A stretch of DNA of 64,000 bases from Pomphorhynchus laevis (lineage: Eukaryota; Acanthocephala; Palaeacanthocephala; Echinorhynchida; Pomphorhynchidae): the NCBI GenBank assembly GCA_012934845.2, contig WNNJ02001911.1, positions 248,001-312,000 on the forward strand, written 5' to 3'. This document shows positions 1 through 11,400 of this stretch, piece after piece (position 1 is the stretch's first letter; the number at the start of each line of letters is the position of its first letter). The notes beneath the pieces are model-generated. The model was not told the DNA's origin and made no database searches. It saw only the letters and a list, made by a program, of their open reading frames with translations. The position numbers were made by a program, and so were the translations under genes.

Positions 1-1240
1 TTCACGTTTTTAATATTCATTGCAATTGTAATAAAAAAGAATTGCGAAGGTCAAAATATCAATACCTAAATGTTAATTTGAAATATATATAACAAACCTG
101 TTCTCACATCGCAGCAAAATTCGACTGTTTTGAAAAACAGGAGGAGGGATCTGCTAAACTCACATTATAAGCTAAAAATCAAGTTCTCGTATTTTAATTT
201 TGATTCACGTATTCATGTATCAACCTTACGCTCCAAATCTTGAATGTTATCTTTGAGAATTGTTCAACTATATTTTAATTTTTTCCTTTTTTTATATCAT
301 AGGCCCTTTGATTCTATTGTTTTATTCAAGTCAAAAAATGCCAAGTTTCTGCAAATGTGGGATAACCCCATAATTTAATATTAACATTTTTCATATATAA
401 GGAAGCAACATTTTGCATTTATAGCGATGATCAATATCATTATGATCAATATCAATTCAAGCGATGATCGATATCATCGCTTATATTATAGCTATTGTTT
501 CTCTCCAACTATTTACAAATGGAAAGTTCAAGCAGACGATTCAAGCAAATGTCACAGAAATCAACGAAGATATCGGGGCACAATAGTGTGATAATGAGCA
601 TTCGACGCATTTAAGTCTTCAGATAGAGTACTGAAGACATAATGAACTTTGTGAGTGTGGACGACTGTCAGTATTTTATCTAGTAAAAGAGATTCATTGA
701 CTGATAAAATTTCCATTGCGATTTTTGTTGTAGACATGTGCTCAGTAAGTTTTCGTCACCCGATACTTACATCAACGAAGAGTATCGTCATTTAATTTTA
801 AGAAATTAAATAGGGGGTACGAATGACTATTAAACGGGATTATCAAGTGAGCCGGCAGATTCTATGAAAACTCCAAAGGTCTTTGCAAATCCAAGAGTGT
901 TGATAAGTCATAAATTGGTTGTGTCTACTGATGATTATTACTATAATGTCAGCGAGCGTAGCTCAATAGACACCTTTACAATTTAAAATATAATTCATCA
1001 TGTCGCACTATGCGACATGATGAATGTCGCATAGTGCATGGTGACTGGTTTAGGTCGCGCTTTCTCTCATGTAGTAAGAATATTACTACCAAGTCATTTT
1101 ACTAACAGATGCGTGAGATAATAAATTTTTAAATAATAAAAATAGATTTGTCACAATTTAAGATCAACCTTAAATTTCGATTTAAAATACACCGGTTTAC
1201 TATTCATCTAATGTTACAAATAATGTTAGTGATAGGTCAA
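1..1240. other. AT-rich intergenic DNA, no gene seen
   Basis: No open frame or splice pattern that I can support. It contains two short palindromes: one at 460-481 (arms AGCGATGAT / ATCATCGCT around a 4-base centre) and one at 995-1023 (13-base perfect arms around CTA, starting TCATCATGTCGCA), the second followed by a further partial repeat of its arm. Both are short enough to be chance or remnants of small hairpin elements. Confidence 0.5.
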
Positions 1241-1242
1241 TT

Positions 1243-1560
1243 GTGTTGTCATCTCGCATTATCGCTCAAAAACACAAATTTAGACAATTAAATGGCGATA
1301 TTAGCATGAATTATATATTTACAATAGTTATTGAGTTTTATGGGACGGATCCTCAATACAGATTAGATGACGACATAAATAGCATACATACAATTCTGTC
1401 TAAAATCCTGCAGAAAGGAGATAAAGCTACCGGTACAAGTCTTATTGTTAGTGGAATATTTACATTGGGGCCTAAAGGTACCGACGTACTTAGGATTTTG
1501 AAGTGTGTGCTTTATTCTACCGAACATGCCAGCCGGCTGATTAGAACGTTCATAGGCTGA
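1243..1560 (+). pseudogene. Unrecognised coding-like stretch, first unit of a decayed duplicated region
   Basis: An open frame of 105 codons with no domain I recognise. Its last third (from about 1475) begins a sequence that is repeated downstream at about 1840, for example the segment reading GAACATGCCAGC at about 1523 and again at about 1884. The repeated part is not open in the first unit beyond 1560, so I read this as the edge of a decayed coding region, not an intact gene. A real single-exon gene of unknown function cannot be excluded. Confidence 0.25.
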
Positions 1561-2180
1561 AAGATTATCTCGTCCGTATTTTTCGAATTATGAATATAGT
1601 CACATTTCTGTGCACGAAATTTACGTGTTGACAGACGACATCCAACAGTTCGTTGGTACTCGCTTCTGAGTTTAGGTGTATATACTTATGCTGGTTTCAG
1701 AATGGATGATTTAGATGCGGATTGCTAAGTATTAAACGACATAATCTCCTCATTGACTATTTGGATGCCAGGAGTACTCACAGTTTCACAATGGAAGACA
1801 TCTCTTAGGATTTGTAGAATATTCAGATTAGAACAGTAAGGTACATGCATACTTAGGCTTTTAAAGGTTTGCTGGATTTCAACGAACATGCCAGCGGGCT
1901 GATTATGAATTGTCATAGACTAAAATCTGTCGCCGAATTTTTCGACTTATGAATATTGAGTCACATCTCCATGCATCAAATTTTCGTGTTGTCATGTGGC
2001 ATCCAACAGTTCGATAGTGCCGTTTATATGAGTTTAGGTATATCTAGTTATGATGGTTTCAGAATGGATGATTTAGTTAATTTTTCAAACATTCGATGTG
2101 AATTGCAAAGTATTAAACAGCATAATTTCCTAATTGGTTATTCGAATGTCTGGAGTGCTCACAGTTTTATGAAGTGAAAC
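1475..2180 (+). repeat. Two-unit tandem duplication, about 365 bp per unit
   Basis: Unit 1 (about 1475-1840) and unit 2 (about 1840-2180) align over most of their length with many substitutions and small indels; shared landmarks are GAACATGCCAGC, CCAACAGTTCG and GGTTTCAGAATGGATGATTTAG. In unit 2 a 73-codon frame (1956-2177) is open; the same frame in unit 1 reads a related peptide (SHISVHEIYVL versus SHISMHQIFVL) but is interrupted. Similarity at the peptide level suggests an ancient coding sequence that duplicated and decayed. I cannot name the protein. Confidence 0.55.
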
Positions 2181-3290
2181 ATCTCTTAGCTTATAGTATG
2201 TTTGATGTATTTCATCTCTGTCTTTGTTTCGTTCTTGCATTATTGACGATAGTGTTGAAATATCGAATTATTACCTGCTATGTTGTGATCCTGGATATGG
2301 CATACGCTGTAATGTAGAAGCTCATGTTCGTCATGATGTGGTCTCGTCGGGCATATCTACTTTTAGCGACTGCGATTCTTAGTTTGAAATTTAATAATTC
2401 ACTAGTATTGGGCATGTTGAAGATGTTCAAATTTGTGTACTACAGCACTCGTCTTATATGCTTCTAAAGTTGGAGCTGCTCAAGTCATTTTTGCTAACCT
2501 AAGTTTATTCAATTTCTTAATTTTACTCTGTTATTTATATTTTTAAATATAGACTAGACTAACCAGAGTACATAAAAATGTGTCGCGAAAAATCGTCACA
2601 TTATATATTTCTTCTTCCACAAAATACTCTGCGTAGTCCTACTTAAAATCTTGGATCTCAATCAATATTAGATCTGGCATTCACTAAGTATATATATGAT
2701 GATTTAAGTTAAGCTCTCTTTGATGCTTAACAAAACAATATTTTAATTATAAATTTTTTTAAATAAATTAAAATTACATATTATATATGTAATATTCAAC
2801 TTTTATTTGACTTTTGATAAATAAGACTTTTAATTAACATGAATTTTTAAAAAATATTAGTATAACAGTAGAGATATGTGATATGCGCAAGTTGTAAATA
2901 GAATCTTGCAGAAATGGCTTATGGTCAAAAACATTTATATGTAAAAGGGCGGATTGTCCATTAAATCAATGTGTTAGTAGAAACATCGTTTTTAACTTTC
3001 TATAATACAAAATAATATATATATTCATTGAGTTGACTCAGTCATTTTTTAATATAAACAAAATGTGATCCTACTTGGCGTAGTTAAATTGTTTTTCTAG
3101 CATAGTAAAAGGCATTTCTGATATCAAATTAAATCGTAATAATTATCTAAGTTGTGTGTTTGGGATATCATATTTTGTAGAGTAAGCATACTGTAAAGGT
3201 CACATCCCATCCTTGATGTGATAGTTTTGCCATTTATTTTTCTGTATTTGTTATGCCCATTTTGCGCAATAACTTTAAATAATACCCACT
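2181..3290. other. AT-rich intergenic DNA
   Basis: No gene, repeat or RNA feature that I can support. Base composition is strongly AT with short A/T runs. Confidence 0.5.
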
Positions 3291-3640
3291 GCTAAGCTTA
3301 CATTTTTTTCATGCATACCATATAATATAAAATATAATACTTTAAATAAATTTTAAAAATTGCCATATGTAATTATATCGGTTTTCTTCAAAATCATTTA
3401 ATTTCCATGATATTCTAAACTAAATTTATATGAATAATAAATAATATACTTCATATTAGAATAAGATACACTAGATAATCATAAGAAGGGTGATTTCAAA
3501 AAGGATGAATAAAGTGAACTCGATGAACCGCTCTTTAGTCCACGCTTTTCCCGTAAAGCAGTTCATCCTAATGGCTTATAATCTTAATTCTAGTACGTGG
3601 TATATTGTCTATTAATGATTCTTAACTAATATCGCAAATA
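3290..3640 (+). mobile_element. Penelope-like element 3' end, decayed copy
   Basis: This stretch repeats, with small deletions, the 3' part of the better preserved copy just downstream: the segment starting CATGCATACCATATAATATA at about 3313 recurs at about 3810, and the tail reading AGAATAAGATACACTAGATAATC matches the tails at 22.8 and 25.3 kb. It lies head to tail with the 3645-4330 copy. Tandem partial copies are typical of Penelope-like elements. Assignment rests on the coding remnant in the neighbouring copy. Confidence 0.45.
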
Positions 3641-3644
3641 TGGC

Positions 3645-4330
3645 ATGCTTATCCAGGTAGCCTCATTCTTAATAAAAATCGATATTAATGATAAAGACGG
3701 TATATATCTAGATATGAACATTAAATTAACATTAACTAAAACTACTATTTATTTATATCGTAAAGATGACATTAAATTTACAATAAACATATTTTTGCAT
3801 GAGCATTCATGCATACCATATAATATAAAATATAATACATTAAATAATGAAATTTTAAGAATTGCAACAATTTGTAAGGAAATTGGCTTTCTTCAAAATC
3901 ATTTAAATAATTTAATAGATACATATTTTAAACTAGGTTACTATAAAAATAACATCAAGCAGAAAATAGTAAAATATATAAATCAACACAATAATATAAA
4001 AAATAAATATTAAATCATTAGCGGAACATTTTTATGGATGGATAATAAATATTATACTTTGTATTAAAATAAGATACAATATAATCAAATTTAATCAGAA
4101 GAAATAAGTCCTTAGCGTGTGTTTGGCCCTGATGCAATGTTATGTCGATAAATAGGGGCTGAAACCTGATAGCATAGCAGTTCCTCCTGATGACCTCTAA
4201 TTCTTATTCTGATACAACGTTTTTATTTATTAGTCAATACATAAAAATGACTTTTATTTTAAATTTTAATAATAAATTATAGTGTTATATAAATATTAAT
4301 CGTGTAAAATCTTATATAATTATAATATCA
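3645..4330 (+). mobile_element. Penelope-like element 3' end with reverse-transcriptase C-terminal remnant
   Basis: The 122-codon frame 3645-4013 ends with a region resembling the segment after the RT catalytic core in Penelope-like elements: YLDMNIKL, then YRKDD, then HEHSCIPYNIKYN followed by NEILRI and a helical stretch ending LGYYKNNIKQKI. Penelope-type RTs have a comparable order (FLDLKI, YRKPT, SCHP..TK.NIPY, LRICS, RGYP..I). The catalytic YADD part is absent, so this is a 5'-truncated copy. The 3' untranslated tail (about 4020-4330) recurs at 22.8, 25.3 and 25.9 kb. Family call is by pattern only; a profile search would settle it. Confidence 0.5.
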
Positions 4331-6520
4331 GGTTTCGGCAATTGTTTCTCAATTTAACATAACAGCGTCACCAAATGCGTGCTACTGATGTGTTTTATTT
4401 TACGTAATTTGATTATCTGTTATGTAATATCTTACTTTAAAACAGAGTATATATCATCTACAACCATTTTTGTTGTTGATTCATATATTATAAATTTAAT
4501 ATTTTAATAATATTTTGCTGATTTATACTTCTTCGCTATAAGAAATAGAAAAATATTCTGATTTATTTTATAATTCAGATTTCTAAAATCTGAAGTATAG
4601 AAAATCTTAAAATTAAAATATTTATTTTTAAATTTACGTGTAGTACAAAATACGTAAACTCAGCTAACTGATCTAATTCAAACAATAGCGTCAACGTTTT
4701 ATTAATTTTGTTTTGTATAAAATTGTTCGTAATGCTAATTTGCCTCTCACGATGGACGAAAACATTTAGTTCTAAAACCGAAGTTTTCCATACTGTTGTA
4801 TAATCATTTTAGCTTATTGTTGTGATCAGCAATAAATTAATTGTGAATTTTAAACTGTAATTTTATGGTTTATGAATATGACTATGAATGAGCATATAAA
4901 TCAATCATTTTCTCACAAACATAGCTAATCGTATAAACTAAACATATGAATGAACCTATAAATCAACGCTTTTAGCACAAAAGACATAAAATATGTCTAG
5001 GATAAAGTATACATCATTCGTACATAGTTTTAAATTTTTGATTTTTTGTTTAAAAAAGTATCTAAGCTTATAAAGTACACAAAGTCAGTTTAAGAAATAA
5101 AATTTCAATTAAATTCCGTCAACAATGTTCGGATCTTTCAACCAAACACTTAAAGCAGTGTTCAATTCTTCCGTAGAAACTCGGGATTAATAAAACTAAT
5201 ATGTTTATTAACTAGAGAAATAAATTTGTTTCATTTCGGTGAAATAAAATTACAATCGAGAGTATTTATTTAATTTTACAATTTCTCTTTATTTGCAAGC
5301 TTTCGACAATTTGTCCTTTTCAAGCATATATTGTAAAGTATATGTAAAATATATTGAGAAGTATATACTGTGAAGTATATATGCATACAATACTATATAT
5401 AAGTATGTATACTTACTTCTAAGCTTACATATACTAAAAAGTATATATAATTATCATATATAGAATATATAAATGACGATAAATAAGAGAAATAAAAAAA
5501 ATCTAATACATTAATTGAATTCATATTTTTCGTATACAAAAGGTCTTAAATGTCGTATTGCACATTACAATCGACCTATTTGTATATTTTGATTGCTATT
5601 TTATTTTGAAGATACATTTAAAGTTAAAGTTGTCTATTAAAATCCGTTTGCCTATCGTCATTAGCAATTAAGCTTATAAACTCATTTTTACCATCCTTAA
5701 ACGAAACTATCATTATTTTAAAACACTTATAATTTATTTGTTTCTGTTACATAATTAAATTAATTAGCTTATAATTAATTATAAATATAAATTATAATAA
5801 ATATAAATTATTTTAATCATAAATTATAAATTAATTATAAATTAATTGGCTTATCAATTTATTAATTCATAATTGGTTTCTATTAACAGATAAATCGTAT
5901 CGCAACCGATAAGCAACAAATTTTCAAATGCATCATTGCTACATATTACCATAATTAACAGATGAATCGTATTGTAACATACGTATTGCATCATATTGAA
6001 AAATACTGTTGCGCAGCGAGTTTTGAAGTAAAACAGGATATTTAAGAACGATTTGTGAAGAATAAGTTTGGAAGCTGACATGATTTGAGTTATTTACACA
6101 AAATATTTGTTAAATATATTTAAAAATGTTTTTATTATTTCAGTCAATTAGTTATTTTTTACAAATGTGATCCGTGGTTGCTGCTAATATAAAACATTAA
6201 TATAGTGTTGTGTATAAGTTGTTTACGTTTTTCACCACCTAGAAGTCGATGTATCCAGCAGCGGAAACCATAGCCTACTGATGATCACAAATGAAAATGT
6301 AGCATTTGGTTTAATTGTGATATAATGATTATTGATATAACAATTTTAAAGTGTTCACTTTTTTATAATTCAATCATAAAGTAGATTATATAACTGTCAA
6401 TATCTAACTCTAATTATAAATAATTTGATAATATAATATTATATTGTTTTTATTATATAATAAATTATATTCATGGAATTCACATATAGCTGGCCAAAGT
6501 GAACTTGAAATTCGGAGTAA
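4331..6520. other. AT-rich intergenic DNA with simple AT repeats
   Basis: Contains (AT)-rich imperfect repeats at about 5330-5460 (units around AAGTATAT) and at about 5755-5850 (units of TAAATTATAAAT type). No coding region is supported; the - strand frame at 5854-6081 has no recognisable content and lies in low-complexity DNA. Confidence 0.5.
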
Positions 6521-6765
6521 TTCCAAACTTTTTGAAATAAATTTTACATTTTGATTATTCAGCGACACTGACTTTCGAGTTCATACTTTATTAAATATCT
6601 GACGTGTTAATTTGTTCTTTGAATTGGCAAGACTAATTCCAAACTTTCTTGAAAGAAATCATACCCTTTGATTAGTCAGCGACACTTTCGAGTCTTTCGA
6701 TTTTCATTTTTTTTAAATACTTGATGCTTTAATTTGATTTTTTTGAATTGGTCAAGGAACTGTTC
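6520..6765. repeat. Imperfect tandem duplication upstream of the GON4L-like gene
   Basis: Two units of roughly 115-125 bp: about 6520-6630 and about 6638-6765. Shared landmarks are TTCCAAACTTT, CAGCGACACT, TTTCGAGT and TTTGAATTGG in the same order. The duplication lies in the probable 5' intron or promoter region of the downstream gene. It could be a plain local duplication or carry repeated regulatory sites. Confidence 0.55.
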
Positions 6766-6844
6766 AAATTATTAAAATCACTATTTTTCTACACGTTTAA
6801 TTTATACTATCTAATAATTTTATTTATTTTTTTATTAATTTTCG

Positions 6845-6855
6845 TTTATTTCTAG
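6845..6855 (+). promoter_or_regulatory. Probable splice acceptor ahead of the GON4L-like coding exon
   Basis: A T-rich tract followed by TTTCTAG at 6849-6855, with three in-frame stops between it and the ATG at 6916. This suggests that the coding exon carries a short 5' untranslated segment spliced to a non-coding exon further upstream, which I could not locate. Confidence 0.4.
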
Positions 6856-6915
6856 GAACCTCAATAAGCACATATCACTATGGGATGCATTTAAATCAAT
6901 TACTCGTAGTATACC

Positions 6916-8109
6916 ATGAATCGTAACAATTCAAGTAGTTCAATAGTATCGTCTGATTCAGATTCCGACTTTGATCCGAAAAAAGACCTTGCAAGTCAGC
7001 TATCAGAAACGTTCTGGGAACGATTCTTGGCAAGTTTACAAGACGATTCAACTGTGAACGCCCGTAATGGAGAACAACAACCCATTGAAAACGAGGATGA
7101 TGATGTCAATGACCTGGATTTCGATCCCACAACACAAGTGTCTGACCAGTTTGAAGAAAGTGTATGGTCCGGATTTGTAGGCAATATTCTTTCGCATAGT
7201 CCGTCGCAGTTGCAGAATAAAACATCCGAGACAATTGTTAATTTTGAAGCGAACAGTAAATGTAAAGAGGTAGTATCTACAAATAAGGCAATTAAGACAG
7301 AATTAAAACTTCCTATCAGTAAAAAAGAGCTGTCCACGTCGATCAAATCAAATCACAGTAGAAATGACGGGTACACGTTTGGAATTTCATTTGCACTAAT
7401 AGAGCAAATTCGATCTGCATGTCAACTTATTTTACAAAGTGTAATCCTTTGCTATCTTAGCCCTTTACATGAAAATCAAATGAATTCGATGATGCAATTA
7501 GTAATTAGTCTAACAGAAAAGGCTACAAATATGAAAGTTCCTATTGATTTTAGTCTAAAGCAAATACGTACCTTTATTGATAATTTTCCTAGTCGTATAC
7601 AGGAATCTATATGCAAGGATGTTAATAGATCACTGCTAAAATGGGACCTACCTCCTGCAGTGTTTTCAATAATAAACGAGAACCGATTTCTGTTTCCCGA
7701 TAATCAAATCTATCCGAAATGCCGATATCAACCTAAGTATTTTCCAGGTTGTAGCCGTGCTGATTTTAGCTCCTATGAAGACACGCTTTTGTTAATTGCC
7801 AATCAAAGATTTAAACATTTTGGTGTCTGGAGCGATCGCATCTACATGATACATCGATTTATGATGAGCGCTAGGCAGGGAAGTGAAATTAGTAAGCGCT
7901 TGAGACGTCTTTTGTCCTCTTCGTCACAAAAGAAACGAGCGGTAAAGAAAACGTCATCCGATAAAGCATCTCAGTCACCGTCTATCGCGACGAAAAGTTC
8001 AAATGAACATCAGCAAATTAGCACTGCCCAATCATTAGAACAATTAAAGATGAAACAGACAACGTTAGCAAGGCGTAGAAAACCTGTTAAGTCTAATAAA
8101 AGAAAATAA
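6916..8109 (+). CDS. GON4L-like (gon-4 / YY1AP1 family) nuclear protein, 397 aa
   Basis: An open, single coding exon with in-frame stops just upstream of the ATG, so the start is well set. The acidic N-terminus contains two copies of a motif 50 residues apart: FDP at 19-21 and 69-71, Trp at 34 and 84, Phe at 37 and 87. Residues about 152-205 are predicted helical. Then come WDLPP (about 243), a segment ending FLFPD and a Myb/SANT-like region (about 281-326) with SSYEDTLLL, RFKHFG and EISKRLRRL, followed by a Lys/Arg/Ser-rich tail. This order resembles the C-terminal core of GON4L proteins (helical region, LPP...FP, then F[ST]..ED.LL...F), which act as chromatin-associated transcription regulators in the nucleus. 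At 397 aa it is far shorter than vertebrate GON4L (over 2,000 aa). Family call is by pattern and moderately sure. The gene is tail to tail with the RBM26/27-like gene. Confidence 0.6.
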   Translation: MNRNNSSSSIVSSDSDSDFDPKKDLASQLSETFWERFLASLQDDSTVNARNGEQQPIENEDDDVNDLDFDPTTQVSDQFEESVWSGFVGNILSHSPSQLQNKTSETIVNFEANSKCKEVVSTNKAIKTELKLPISKKELSTSIKSNHSRNDGYTFGISFALIEQIRSACQLILQSVILCYLSPLHENQMNSMMQLVISLTEKATNMKVPIDFSLKQIRTFIDNFPSRIQESICKDVNRSLLKWDLPPAVFSIINENRFLFPDNQIYPKCRYQPKYFPGCSRADFSSYEDTLLLIANQRFKHFGVWSDRIYMIHRFMMSARQGSEISKRLRRLLSSSSQKKRAVKKTSSDKASQSPSIATKSSNEHQQISTAQSLEQLKMKQTTLARRRKPVKSNKRK

Positions 8110-8190
8110 AAATATGTAATTATTGTACAGAAAGGTCAACGACATGTTTCTAAAACAACATGTAGATATTTTTGTTTTTGTTTATTTTGG
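8105..8190. terminator. Compact tail-to-tail gene junction with poly(A) signals on both strands
   Basis: The stop of the + strand gene ends at 8109 and the stop of the - strand gene at 8191, leaving 81 bp. AATAAA on the + strand overlaps the first stop (8105-8110), with another at about 8485. On the - strand AATAAA is read from TTTATT at 8181-8186, five bases past the second stop. Either the two 3' ends are extremely short, or the transcripts overlap as natural antisense pairs. Confidence 0.5.
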
Positions 8191-8472
8191 CTATAGCTCT
8201 ACAGCTGCTTTGTTATGGCTAGAGGTGGCTTGCCTTTTCATTTCTTCATTATTGGTGGCATCATGCAAAGTAGATAGCCAATTAGCTACTCTGTCGTATT
8301 CAGGGGCGTTTTTATCTACAGTTACATAACAGTTATCAGCTTCTCCGTTCTTTGAATTCGGCATGTCGGGAGGCTTCAAGATCGATGAAGCAGTCATTGC
8401 ATATGAAGAATCAGGCGAGTGCCAACTTGCAAGAAGATACTGATCCCGAAGTCGAATACCCTGCGTTATAAC
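8191..8472 (-). CDS. RBM26: RBM26/27-like last exon
   Basis: Encodes residues 537-629 and the stop: VITQGIRLRDQYLLASWH completes RRM2 (family members end with a similar L.WH/W run), followed by an acidic, Asn-rich tail. Acceptor CTGTTTAG. The stop is at 8193-8191, facing the GON4L-like gene. Confidence 0.88.
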   Translation of the reverse strand, partial: VITQGIRLRDQYLLASWHSPDSSYAMTASSILKPPDMPNSKNGEADNCYVTVDKNAPEYDRVANWLSTLHDATNNEEMKRQATSSHNKAAVEL

Positions 8473-11400
8473 CTAAACAGAGAAAATAAACTGTAGTTAA
8501 TAAAAATATAATAGGGAAAAGTAAAAGATGGCATAAATCAAGATTAAATCAGTATTAATGTGTGTAATCGATTATTTCGTTAAACGAAATTTTTGATTCC
8601 ACAACAAATTCTTCAAAGAATTTTTGATTTTTTGAATTCTTAAGCAAAGACGAGTTGAGTATTAAATATAGCTCATATATTCAACAAATAATGTGTATTT
8701 AAATTTTCAATTGAAATTTGATAAACCTTTTTTAAGGTGTATTCAAATTATACCTTTTTAAAATGTATTTTCTATTGATTCAATAGTTTTAACTGTAATT
8801 TTTAATTCCATTTCATTATATGATTAGTGGAACCAATGGATATATAAAAGTCGAAAATAACACGGTTGTATTAGCATAATCTGATTGAATATTATTCTTT
8901 AATTAAATATAATTTCTACAATGTAAGAATCTGCTTAAAATCCATAAACCCGTGCTAATTATAAACGGTGAAAATAATGTGCTTCAAATACTCCAGTTTT
9001 CGAAGACACAGGTCGACTTTGAACAACAATCGCAGCAATTTTTGTTGGTTTGCCATGCTAATGTTTTATGGATTCATACGTGAACAAATAAACTGATATT
9101 TGTTTATTAATTGAATTTAACACATTTAACAAAAAGCCTTTAAAATCTACAAACTAAAACTATCCACTTTTAAAAATACCTACGCTAACTTGGGTTTTCT
9201 ATGTTATATATAACTAACTTAAAAATCAGTTTAAAGTTTACGATTAGGCTTTCTGTAACATCTGCATGTACATAACGATATCATTTATTACAATGATCCT
9301 TTGGAATCAAATCAAACGATTTGACTATCAATAATTAAATTGTAAATCAAAACTAATTGAAAGCAGAAATGATTTTAATAAAATTCGAAACATTTAAAAA
9401 TTTTAAATTTTCTGCTAGTCTGTTAAATCAGTAGACAAATCAAACGAAAATCAGCTATCATGAAAAGAACGGAAACGTGAAATGTAGGTATTAAATCAAC
9501 AAAAATAATAAATTCAAACTAATAAGTACAAAGAACGATTAACTTCTTATTTTTTTGTAAGTCGCGGAGTCCACGCTTAGTTGAATTCTGCCTCTTAGTC
9601 GAAGAAACTACAAGAGGAACACCAGCAAATAAATTGCACTGTTAGCTCAAGTAGCTCGAGTTTAATACGACAAATTTCGTCGTGATTTCTAAAACGACAA
9701 GCTCTAAATAGCAAGCAGGGTATCCAGCTTTTGACTGCGTCTATTATTTTTATTAAATCGGCAAAATAACCTAAACAATATGAAACATTTTGACTTTTCA
9801 ACCATTTTTAACAAGATTTTTCCTTTCAAGCACTGGTCCGGGTGTTGAATCGTGGAGGCAGTGCACGAACCAAACTACTCCAGATATCGCGATCCTGGAC
9901 GACATACCAGAGTTCTCTTTCAGATAGCCCAAGGAGGTCTTAGGCCAGTTTCGAAATTTGATCTCTCTAGCGCTACCGAGGTTTACCTCGAGGTCTCTTT
10001 CCCAGGAGTCCGGCCTGGAAAACCCTCCGAAGAAGGCGATCCCTAGACATCCATTTTTTATGAAAGAAAATTATGTTCGTATAATGACATCGATTCGAGA
10101 CTATTAAATATGTATGAATTTCGAAAAATGCTTACCGCTTCTGCCTGGTGTCGTGACGCAAAAGTTGCAATAACTTCATTATGTCTGCCACGATACACAT
10201 CCTTTACATGTAATTCCTAAATTTAAAATGTAACAATTGAAACATATAGCTGAGATAAAATTAATTGAATTTATTGTAAGATTCCGCGATGAAGCAATTT
10301 GAAAATTCTAATATTGCAAGTTTTTGTTATTAAGGAACAAATTATTTTGTTCGTTAAAAAATTTGTGGTCTAAATCAGTTTATCATTGAGTTGCAAATTC
10401 TACTCCTAGCATTGGGTAATTTTATGTGAAATCGATACTTTGATATGCAGCTAAGAAATTAAATGTAATTTTACCCAATACTTCACATTAGGCAATTTAT
10501 AAAAAAAATTACCTTAGTAAAAATGATGTGAACGAACTCGGTAAAACCCGAAATTTTGAATAGCATAAGAAACAAATATATTTTATCTATTTTTTAACAG
10601 TTAAATCTGTTATGAAAACACAATCTGAAATATCACAATCTGCACTATTCACACCTAAGTGATATTTAAAATTGATTTGTAAATATATTCTAGTATTTAA
10701 TTTAGTCACACAGCGAAATAAATACAGACAACAAATTAAATTTGTTGAATTTAATTTAATATGTTGAACAATATTAAAAATATTATATATTATCTTTATA
10801 TATTAACTACATATTTATTTTATACATAATAAATAATATAATATTTAATAAACAATATTTTATTAATAAAATATTCACATTTAAGAAAATTAATAATATA
10901 TTTTAAGATTGAATTAAATATAACTGTGGTATCGATCAAAATGCCAATTTAGCAACTCGATTAAATAATGACAATGTGTAGGTAAAATATAGTACATATC
11001 GAAACGAATGTTTCAGGGATTTGTTGTGTATGAACGAACACACTGCAAATGTATGGCAATGACGATTATCACTGGCAGCAATGTGCTTGGCGGTATGCCT
11101 TTGTATTTTGACTATATATGTCGGATAGCGACTGTTTCTGAACGCTGGTGTTTTGTTTGTACTAAAAATTAAAAAACGTTAGCGTTTGCTTTGCAATGTC
11201 TGAAAACACAACAATTGGCGACGAGGGTGGTTCAAAATTTTCGTCGAACGACATTATGAAAATTGTATGGGAACAACAACGTACATTGACGAAGTTGATG
11301 GAAAGTCTGCAAAATCGTGAAAATCCCAATAAGGATTGCAATATACCGGCGTTTCAGCATTTCAATGCAGATCACGATAAGTGGATTGATTACGGGATTC

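Noticed and set aside
4140-4215. Hammerhead-ribozyme-like boxes (GAAAC, then CTGATGA) in the Penelope-like tail, with a small conserved hairpin between them
   Set aside because: The boxes are in permuted order, stem I is missing (three bases only) and stem II does not pair next to the core; CTGATGA is not kept in all copies.
6996-7346. A 116-codon - strand frame inside the GON4L-like gene
   Set aside because: Antisense shadow of the + strand coding exon, with no own features.
9852-10046. A 64-codon + strand frame in the GC-rich island
   Set aside because: The opposite strand shows the known LINE C-terminal pattern; the + frame is its shadow.
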